DNA from: JBCBKU01 sp038521345
GTDB taxonomy: Bacteria > Pseudomonadota > Alphaproteobacteria > Rhodobacterales > Rhodobacteraceae
Reading direction: 5' to 3'
Assembly (NCBI GenBank): GCA_038521345.1
Contig: JBCBKU010000033.1
Location: 1-19,568, forward strand
DNA: 19,568 nucleotides
Position 1 is the first letter of the stretch; every line of letters starts with the position of its first letter. The position numbers were made by a program, and so were the translations under genes. Below are positions 13,937-19,568 of the stretch, one piece after another. The notes under the pieces are model-generated. The model was not told the DNA's origin and made no database searches. It worked only from the letters and a program-made list of their open reading frames with translations.

Positions 13937-16900
13937 CAACTGGGATCCGGCGGCGGGCGACGGAAGATCTCGCGAAACATGCCTGGGGTCAGGATCGACA
14001 GCGGGTTCACTGCAAGCCGCGGCGCCTCGGCCGAACCGGTCATTCGGAACGAGAACCCGAACAGGCCCTCGCCGCGGCGGGTAAAGATCTGTCCAATCCC
14101 GTTGAGAAGATAGATGGGCGAAATGACGCCCTGCATATCAAGCTGGTCCCGCGCAAGATCGTAATACCCGTCCAACGATAGCCCGAGCGACCCGCCCACC
14201 GCGGCGCTTCGATTGACCACGATCCGGCCGGGCAGGATCTGGAAATCCGCGTCCACCGTGTCGAAGAATATTCCGGGCCCGTTCAGCTGGTCGAGAATGC
14301 CCACCACGCTGATCGCGTCCAGAAGAGCGGCGATGGCCGGTTGGTCGCGCAACCGCGTATCCTCGATCTCAAGCCGCCCGTCATACCCGTCGCCCGCACG
14401 TGGGCGCAGGATCATTTCGAAGGATCCGGACTCCAGCGACCGGAAGATGCCGGAAGACCGGAAGATCGCCCCGGCGTCACGGCCGATCGCGCGGATCGCG
14501 GTCCCGTTCGGCGACGGCGCGACAGATCCCTCGATTGGCGCCTGTCCGTTCACGCGGCCCTGGAACGTTCCGTTGAACCCCTGACCCGGCGCCACGCGGG
14601 CTTCGAAGGGCCGGAGCGCGATCGTGTCGGTGATGCGCAACTCATCAAGCGCGATATCGATCGGCCGGCCTGACGCCGACCCGCCGCCTCCGCCCGTCGG
14701 CGCCTCGGCCAGATCGATCCGTCCGCCGATCAGGTCGACATCCACCGGCGCGCCCGCGCCGCGCCCGGTGATGCGCACCTGCGAGCGGAACCAGTTGCCC
14801 GCCCGCACCTCGGTGAAATCAGCGGATTGAAGCACCGCCCCCTCGCCCAGCGTCACCGTGCCCTCGGCAAAGAAACCGGGTGCTTCCAGCGATATGCTGT
14901 CGATCTCGGGGATCTCGGACAGGCGCCCCGCGACTTCAAGCGACCCGGTAGTTGAAGCCCCTTTCCGCCATCCAAGGGGCGCCACGGACATCGTCATGCC
15001 GGCAAGGTCCGATGACACGGTGATCTCCGGCGGCGCTGTCGGTGGCAACAGGATTTCGAAGGCGCCCGATCCCTGCCCGCCCACCGTACCCGGCGGAAGG
15101 TCGATCCCGAATGTGTCGAGAAACGATTGCGAGAGCTCCACGATCCCCGAGACCGTGCTGGCGCCGCCGGCTTCCGCCGAAAACGACTGTGTCCAGACCG
15201 CTTCGAAGGGCAGACCGTCCAACGTGCCCGGTCCACGCACAGAAATACCCTCTTGCGTGACCGCAACAGCGAATGCATCGGCCTCGAGCGCGCGGTTCGG
15301 GATCAGCGTGTCGGTGAACACGTTGTTCAGCGTGCCGTCGACACGCAGATCCACGTCTTCGAGCAAGAGATTCTCGGCAAGAGGAAGCCGGATCTCTGCG
15401 GTTACCACGGCCTCCGCCGAGGCCATGTCCGCAGGCTCGTTGATCTTGTCGAGCACCTCGAAGGGCGGGTTCGACAACAGCGTCAGCGCCGCCTCTAGCG
15501 TTCCGGTGGCTGCGATGCCGATCTCGGAATCCGGAACCTTCGGTTTCAGGTCCGGGATCGAGAACGAGGAGCCCGTGATATCGATGGGGCCGCCCGCAGC
15601 GGGGCGCACGGTGCCCGCCTCGACCATAAGATCAAGCCGGTCGTCGAAGATCGTCGCATGTCCGCGGCCCCCGACGATGGGCGGCATCCGGTTCAGGAAC
15701 CGGACCTCGGCATCCTCGAAGCCGAAACTGACGCCGATCCGCGGTGCCGTGTCGGACCCCAACCGAACCGCGGCCTCGACATCCGTGAGCGTGCCCGAGA
15801 GAACGTTTCTTTCCAGCCAGGTCCGTGTCTCGGGAACCAAATCGACGGGCCATAGCGGATAAACATCGTCCGGCGTCACCGCGTCCACGTTAAGATCCAG
15901 CGCCGTGTCCCACCCGTCTTCATCCGCCGAGATAAGCCCTGTCGCCATGTAGGTCCGGGGTCCGTCGCTGATCGACAATTGCCCGACCTCGACCGTGAAC
16001 GGATCCAGCGTCAACCTCAGATCGGCCTTTGCCTCTGAAAAGGCAGCGGGGCTCTCGAACATACCCTCGGGTGACAGTGTGAGTTCCGTGAACGCCACCT
16101 GCCCGACCATGAATTGCGGCCAGCCGGTTTCGATCTCGGCAAGATAGGCGTGACCGCCCCCCGTGGCGCGCACAAGATCCGTCTGCAGCGTCAGTTCGTC
16201 GAAATTGACCCGGCGGTCGACGGGATCGAAGGTGAATGCGATGCGCGCCGCCTCGAACCCGATGGGACGGGCCGCCTCCGTGGGCTGCAGCGCGCCAGAG
16301 CCGACGGTCAGCGTGGCGGCCGTGCGCCCGATGCGGCCCCGGTCGTCCACGATCGTGCGCATGGCGCCAGAGATGGGCGCATCGAGCACACCAAGAAACG
16401 CAAGCCCGGGCGCCTGCGCGGCGATGTCCCGCGCCGGCACCTCCTCCATGGTTACCCCGACCGAGGCGCCCGCATCCGCCTTGGTGGACTGGAACGAGAG
16501 CTGAACGGCCGCGAGATCGACAGTCCCGTTGAAGACCTCGGCAAAGATCGTGATCGAAACCGTGTCGGCAAGGTTCACAAGCCGGAGCGTGCCTCCCGTG
16601 GCCTGCCAGACCCGCCCGGACCGGGCGTCCTCCAGCGTTAGGGTCAGGTCGTCCACCTCGATCCGCTCCACCGAGGACAGGGGGTCGGATTGAAAGCTTC
16701 GGTCGATCGCGTCGAGGACACTGGCAAGCGAGCCTTCGGTGGAACTGTTGCCCCCGAGGTTCAGGCTCAGTGTTCCATCTGCGGCGCGGCGCACGGTCAT
16801 CTGTGCACCCGATACCCGCAGTTCCGTCGGCACCACCTGCCCCCGGGCCAGCGCCCCTGTCTCAAGACGCGCGCGCACCTCGTTCAGGACGCCAAGGGTC

Positions 16901-17211
16901 GCACCCGACGCGTCCCGCATCCCCACATCCCGCAGGACGACGCGCGGTTGCCCCTCTTCAAAGCGCACCTCGATATCTCCGAACCGCACGGCCGGGGCCT
17001 CGGCGTTGCCATTCACACGGGCCGCGATTTCATCTGTGACCCAGGCGGGAAGGCGCACGGGTTGTCCAGAGCCCCAGAGGGCCGCCAACAACACGCCCAA
17101 AAAGACCAATGGCACGAGGAAAAGATGCCGCGTCTTGAAAACGCGCCGCCGTTTCGGCCGCTCGGGAAGCGGAGGAATTTTCGGGCTACCTGTGTAGCGA
17201 ACGTTTGCCAT
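13936..17211 (-). CDS. DUF3971/AsmA-like envelope protein (YhdP-type)
   Basis: This very large 1,091-residue protein has a short basic cytoplasmic N-terminus (PERPKRRRVFKTRH). One transmembrane helix at about residues 29-48 (LFLVPLVFLGVLLAALWG) anchors it, and about 1,040 periplasmic residues follow. The rest alternates short hydrophobic strands and acidic turns, the beta-rich repeat pattern of the AsmA/YhdP/TamB (RBG-like) superfamily. The C-terminal part matches AsmA-like domains: GRLEIEDTRLRDQPAIAALL, then VVGILDQLNGPGIFFDTVDA, LDMQGVISPIYLLNGIGQIF and the final MFREIF. Such proteins bridge the periplasm and are linked to phospholipid transport to the outer membrane; that role is inferred here. 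A weak AGGTGG precedes the ATG. queA overlaps its end. The start is divergent from bcp. Confidence 0.88.
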   Translation of the reverse strand: MANVRYTGSPKIPPLPERPKRRRVFKTRHLFLVPLVFLGVLLAALWGSGQPVRLPAWVTDEIAARVNGNAEAPAVRFGDIEVRFEEGQPRVVLRDVGMRDASGATLGVLNEVRARLETGALARGQVVPTELRVSGAQMTVRRAADGTLSLNLGGNSSTEGSLASVLDAIDRSFQSDPLSSVERIEVDDLTLTLEDARSGRVWQATGGTLRLVNLADTVSITIFAEVFNGTVDLAAVQLSFQSTKADAGASVGVTMEEVPARDIAAQAPGLAFLGVLDAPISGAMRTIVDDRGRIGRTAATLTVGSGALQPTEAARPIGFEAARIAFTFDPVDRRVNFDELTLQTDLVRATGGGHAYLAEIETGWPQFMVGQVAFTELTLSPEGMFESPAAFSEAKADLRLTLDPFTVEVGQLSISDGPRTYMATGLISADEDGWDTALDLNVDAVTPDDVYPLWPVDLVPETRTWLERNVLSGTLTDVEAAVRLGSDTAPRIGVSFGFEDAEVRFLNRMPPIVGGRGHATIFDDRLDLMVEAGTVRPAAGGPIDITGSSFSIPDLKPKVPDSEIGIAATGTLEAALTLLSNPPFEVLDKINEPADMASAEAVVTAEIRLPLAENLLLEDVDLRVDGTLNNVFTDTLIPNRALEADAFAVAVTQEGISVRGPGTLDGLPFEAVWTQSFSAEAGGASTVSGIVELSQSFLDTFGIDLPPGTVGGQGSGAFEILLPPTAPPEITVSSDLAGMTMSVAPLGWRKGASTTGSLEVAGRLSEIPEIDSISLEAPGFFAEGTVTLGEGAVLQSADFTEVRAGNWFRSQVRITGRGAGAPVDVDLIGGRIDLAEAPTGGGGGSASGRPIDIALDELRITDTIALRPFEARVAPGQGFNGTFQGRVNGQAPIEGSVAPSPNGTAIRAIGRDAGAIFRSSGIFRSLESGSFEMILRPRAGDGYDGRLEIEDTRLRDQPAIAALLDAISVVGILDQLNGPGIFFDTVDADFQILPGRIVVNRSAAVGGSLGLSLDGYYDLARDQLDMQGVISPIYLLNGIGQIFTRRGEGLFGFSFRMTGSAEAPRLAVNPLSILTPGMFREIFRRPPPDPS

Positions 17212-17335
17212 GCCACCTGCGCGTGTTGGGTCCCTCGTGGATCCCGGGACCGGTTTCTCCGGCCTTGGGCTTTATTCTCCCCAAAGGACGCCTAGAAACA
17301 CAAGGACAAGGTTAACACAATTCAACGAGGTCCCC
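17212..17335. promoter_or_regulatory. Divergent promoter region of the DUF3971 and bcp genes
   Basis: The 124-bp gap holds two short dyads: GGTCCC/GGGACC (17229-17234 and 17246-17251), and CCTTGGG against CCCAAAGG with one bulge (about 17263-17287). They could be operators, but I cannot link them to a known regulator. No -35/-10 pair is convincing. ACGAGG (about 17325-17330) is the bcp ribosome binding site. Confidence 0.3.
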
Positions 17336-17797
17336 ATGCCAGACACCGGCGACGCCGCACCCGATTTCACGCTGCCCCGCGACGGAGGCGAGGACGTCAC
17401 GCTTTCGGCACTGCGCCCCAAGTCCGTTGTCCTTTACTTCTACCCAAAGGCCGATACCTCCGGTTGCACGAAAGAGGCCATCGCCTTCACCGGGCTGATC
17501 CCGGACTTCGAAGCATCGGGCGCCGTGGTCTACGGGATCTCCAAGGATCCGGTGACCAAGCAGGAAAAGTTCCGCGACAAACACGAGCTGGGCACCCCGC
17601 TTCTTTCGGATGCCGACGGAGATGTCTGCGAGCAATACGGGACGTGGGTCGAGAAGAGCATGTACGGAAAGAAGTACATGGGCATCGAACGCTCGACTTT
17701 CCTGATCGATGGGGACGGCAACATCGCGCAAGTCTGGCGCAAGGTGAAGGTGCCGGGCCACGCCGAAGCCGTCCTTGAGGCCGTCAAGGCCCTGTGA
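17336..17797 (+). CDS. bcp: Thiol peroxidase, Bcp/PrxQ-type peroxiredoxin
   Basis: The 153-residue cytoplasmic peroxiredoxin reduces hydrogen peroxide and organic hydroperoxides with thioredoxin-type reductants. The N-terminal APDFTLPRDGG and VVLYFYPKADTSGCTKEAIAF (31-51) carry the peroxidatic Cys44. STFLIDGDGNI (120-130) is the conserved Arg/Phe-Asp strand region. The usual PrxQ resolving Cys five residues after the peroxidatic one is absent (Ala at residue 49). The only other Cys is Cys98, in GDVCEQYGTW. The enzyme is therefore either 1-Cys type or uses Cys98 for resolution. The ATG at 17336 fits the family start, although the frame is open 42 codons upstream. The stop overlaps the GTG of the DUF455 gene (GTGA), so co-expression is likely. 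Confidence 0.94.
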   Translation: MPDTGDAAPDFTLPRDGGEDVTLSALRPKSVVLYFYPKADTSGCTKEAIAFTGLIPDFEASGAVVYGISKDPVTKQEKFRDKHELGTPLLSDADGDVCEQYGTWVEKSMYGKKYMGIERSTFLIDGDGNIAQVWRKVKVPGHAEAVLEAVKAL

Positions 17798-18603
17798 TCC
17801 CTCTGGCCGAGATGGCGGCGGAGGTCCTGACCACCGCCGACGGCCGCGCCAAGACGGCGCTGTCGCGTGCCCATGCTGCCGCGTGGCGGGATGCGCGCGC
17901 GGCCGGCACGCGGCCCGAGATCGGTCGGGCCGCACCACCGGACCGTCCCGCCCGGCCCGAAACACCCGAACTTCTGGCACCACGGGACGTGCCCAAGCGC
18001 AAACCGGGATCGCCCGAGGGCCGATTGGCGCTGCTGCACGCCGTGGCGCATATCGAACTGAACGCCGTCGATCTGCACTGGGACATCATCGCGCGCTTCA
18101 CCGACACGCCGATGCCGATCGGTTTTTATGACGACTGGGTAAAGGCCGCAGACGAGGAATCGAAACATTTCAATCTGATGTGCGACTGTCTTGAAGATAA
18201 AGGCGCGCATTACGGGGTGCTGCCGGCGCATGCAGGTATGTGGCGCGCGGCCGAGGACACAGCCGACGATCTGCTCGGCCGCCTTGCCATCGTCCCCATG
18301 GTGCTGGAAGCGCGCGGTCTGGATGTGACCCCCGGCATGATCGAAGTCTTTCGCATGGCGCGTGACACGGGCGCGGTCGACGCTCTTGAAACGATCTATG
18401 CCGAGGAAGTGGGCCACGTCGCCTACGGCGCGAAATGGTTCCATTTCCTTTGCGGCCGCTCGGACCGTGATCCCACGCCGGTTTTCCATGACCTTGTCCG
18501 CCGGTACTTTCCCGGCGGATTGAAGCCCCCGTTCAACGAAGAAAAGCGCGCAGAGGCCGGGCTTGCCCCGGACTTCTATTGGCCACTGGCAAACGGGCAT
18601 TAG
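17794..18603 (+). CDS. DUF455 family ferritin-like protein
   Basis: This 269-residue protein has a four-helix ferritin-like core. Likely di-iron ligands are Glu88 in HIELNAVDLHWD (86-97), Glu122 with His125 in DEESKHFNLM, Glu172 in LEARGLDVTPGM, and Glu205 with His208 in YAEEVGHVAYG. This is the E...ExxH...E...ExxH pattern of di-iron carboxylate proteins. The C-terminus (RYFPGGLKPPFNEEKRAEAG...DFYWPL) is typical of the DUF455 (COG2833) family. The biochemical role is unknown; some relatives are tRNA hydroxylases of the MiaE type, which is only an analogy here. The GTG start at 17794 overlaps the bcp TGA by 4 nt. An in-frame ATG at 17812 is the alternative. Pairing with a peroxidase suggests an iron or oxidative-stress context. 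Confidence 0.88.
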   Translation: MIPLAEMAAEVLTTADGRAKTALSRAHAAAWRDARAAGTRPEIGRAAPPDRPARPETPELLAPRDVPKRKPGSPEGRLALLHAVAHIELNAVDLHWDIIARFTDTPMPIGFYDDWVKAADEESKHFNLMCDCLEDKGAHYGVLPAHAGMWRAAEDTADDLLGRLAIVPMVLEARGLDVTPGMIEVFRMARDTGAVDALETIYAEEVGHVAYGAKWFHFLCGRSDRDPTPVFHDLVRRYFPGGLKPPFNEEKRAEAGLAPDFYWPLANGH

Positions 18604-18613
18604 CGCAACATTC

Positions 18614-18633
18614 TTCGGCGAGTTCTTGCCGAA
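18614..18633 (+). other. Short stem-loop after the DUF455 gene
   Basis: TTCGGC (18614-18619) and GCCGAA (18628-18633) pair around an 8-nt loop, 10 nt after the DUF455 stop. No U-run follows, so terminator function is doubtful. Confidence 0.3.
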
Positions 18634-18700
18634 AACACGATCAAGCCCCGGATATTGCTGCTGCTTTGGGCTAATCGATGGACCGGTATCCCGTGCAGAG

Positions 18701-18708
18701 TTAACCAT
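18701..18708 (+). promoter_or_regulatory. CtrA half-site-like motif
   Basis: TTAACCAT matches the well-known alphaproteobacterial CtrA half-site. It lies about 56 bp upstream of the chosen start of the M23-type gene, in the only intergenic space before it. Cell-wall genes are plausible CtrA targets, but an 8-mer alone is weak evidence and no second TTAA at the N7 spacing is present. Confidence 0.3.
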
Positions 18709-18763
18709 TCGGAAGCAAGTGAGATGGGTAGCACGGCCATGTATGGCCGCATGGGACGGATAC

Positions 18764-19568
18764 GTGACACGAATGATCGGGCACTGGCTGCAACGGCAGC
18801 TTCACAAGACTTTCCCCGAGCAGAGATTGTTCCTGCGCTCGGACACCGAGACGCGTTACATGCGCATCCCGCCGATGACGCAGTTCGTGGCGGTGACCGG
18901 AAGCGCCATGGTTCTCGGCTGGTCGATCATGGCCACCGCCATAATCCTGATGGACGCGCTCGGTGCGGGCAGTCTGCGCGAGCAGGCGCTGCGTGAGCAA
19001 CGGATCTACGAAGAACGGCTGAACAACCTCTCGGCCGAACGTGACCTACGTTCGTCGGAACTGGCCGATGCCCATGCCCGGTTCGAAACCGCGCTTGCCG
19101 AGGTCTCGGCGATGCAGTCGCGTCTTCTCGCCTCGGAAGAGCGCCGGAAAGAGGTCGAGAAGGGTCTTGATGTCGTCCAGGCCACGCTCCGAAAGACCAT
19201 GGCCGAACGCGACGCAGCCCGGAACGCGGAGACCGAAGCCATCGCACGGCTCGCGGAAGAGACCGAAACGGTCGACCCCGTTCTGGCGCGGGCCCGCGAC
19301 GTTGGCCCGGCCATCGACTATCTCGCCGAAGCGCTGACCGTAACAGCGCGCGAGCGTGACGAGATGCTTGCCCAGACCGAGGCTTATCGCGCCAACATCG
19401 AATCCATGGAATTCGATATTGCGCTGACCGAAGAACGCAATGACCGGATCTTCAGCCAGATCGAAGAGGCGGTGGCGCTGTCTCTGACGCCGCTCGACGA
19501 GATGTTCTCAGGCGCCGGCCTTCCGTCGGACAGTATTATCGATGCCGTACGTCAGGGCTATTCCGGTC
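18764..19568 (+). CDS. M23-type peptidase/DUF5930-like membrane protein, N-terminal part (truncated by window edge)
   Basis: An open frame runs off the right edge after 268 codons. The N-terminal block FPEQRLFLRSDTETRYMRI with PPMTQFVAVTG resembles the N-terminus of Rhodobacterales M23 metallopeptidases of the DUF5930 type. One transmembrane helix (about residues 41-64, VAVTGSAMVLGWSIMATAIILM) follows a short cytoplasmic stretch. Next comes a long periplasmic coiled coil of charged heptads (EQALREQRIYEERL, then repeated ERD/EER segments to about residue 240). The HxxxD/HxH peptidase domain would lie beyond the window, so the enzyme call rests on family resemblance. The start is uncertain: GTG 18764 has GGGA 7 nt upstream. 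ATG 18773 and ATG 18743 are in the same frame. The likely role is peptidoglycan remodelling at the envelope. Confidence 0.72.
   Translation, partial: MTRMIGHWLQRQLHKTFPEQRLFLRSDTETRYMRIPPMTQFVAVTGSAMVLGWSIMATAIILMDALGAGSLREQALREQRIYEERLNNLSAERDLRSSELADAHARFETALAEVSAMQSRLLASEERRKEVEKGLDVVQATLRKTMAERDAARNAETEAIARLAEETETVDPVLARARDVGPAIDYLAEALTVTARERDEMLAQTEAYRANIESMEFDIALTEERNDRIFSQIEEAVALSLTPLDEMFSGAGLPSDSIIDAVRQGYSG

Noticed and set aside
14858..15862. 334-codon open frame on the plus strand
   Set aside because: It is antisense to the DUF3971/AsmA-like gene. The Ser/Arg/Pro-rich low-complexity product is typical of a shadow frame.
17530..18708. 392-codon open frame on the minus strand
   Set aside because: It is antisense to bcp and the DUF455 gene, both of which have clear family motifs. 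The frame spans their junction and shows no domain.
1..19568. CRISPR array, insertion sequence or prophage
   Set aside because: No regularly spaced repeats, no transposase or integrase frames and no terminal inverted repeats with target duplications were found in the window.

Overview
The window is a high-GC, gene-dense chromosomal segment. It is most likely from an alphaproteobacterium of the Rhodobacterales (Roseobacter/Rhodobacter group). This is inferred from the gene set: a roughly 1,230-residue class II ribonucleotide reductase, a two-domain cold-shock protein next to a DUF192 gene, a large DUF3971/AsmA-like protein followed by queA, a DUF455 ferritin-like protein after a Bcp peroxiredoxin, and the N-terminus of an M23 peptidase of the DUF5930-like type. 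I see no insertion sequence, phage gene or CRISPR array.

Left part (1-2345): the last codons of a probable class V aminotransferase, then ilvN (+). A convergent small EF-hand protein (-) follows, separated from ilvN by a dyad that may terminate both. The EF-hand gene is divergent from an ECF-type sigma factor (+). The sigma gene meets a small lipoprotein gene (-) tail to tail, with both stop codons inside one CTAG. No anti-sigma gene is visible nearby.

Centre (2345-9324, all on the minus strand): in transcription order pdxH, a double cold-shock-domain protein, a DUF192 exported protein, tRNA-Pro(UGG), a sulfotransferase-like protein, and nrdJ. nrdJ has a long regulatory upstream region with a pair of NrdR-box-like sites 31 bp apart, a 13-bp inverted repeat, and a tRNA-T-arm/cobalamin-motif-like element. 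Its 3' side holds several hairpins and ends in a good intrinsic terminator.

Right part (9464-19568): fabI-gpt (+) reads away from pdxH and meets a minus-strand set made of DUF3971/AsmA-like, queA (TGATG overlap), an MFS transporter and a DUF924 protein. Divergent from this set, bcp and the DUF455 gene (+) overlap by GTGA. An M23-type membrane protein runs off the right edge.

Most of this is housekeeping: branched-chain amino acids, deoxynucleotide synthesis, B6, fatty acids, purine salvage, queuosine, envelope and oxidative stress. The parts most worth a second look are regulatory or structural: the nrdJ upstream region, the hairpin-rich nrdJ 3' region, the EF-hand/ECF sigma/lipoprotein trio, and the sulfotransferase directly behind the tRNA-Pro 3' end. 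No clearly undescribed multi-gene system is evident.
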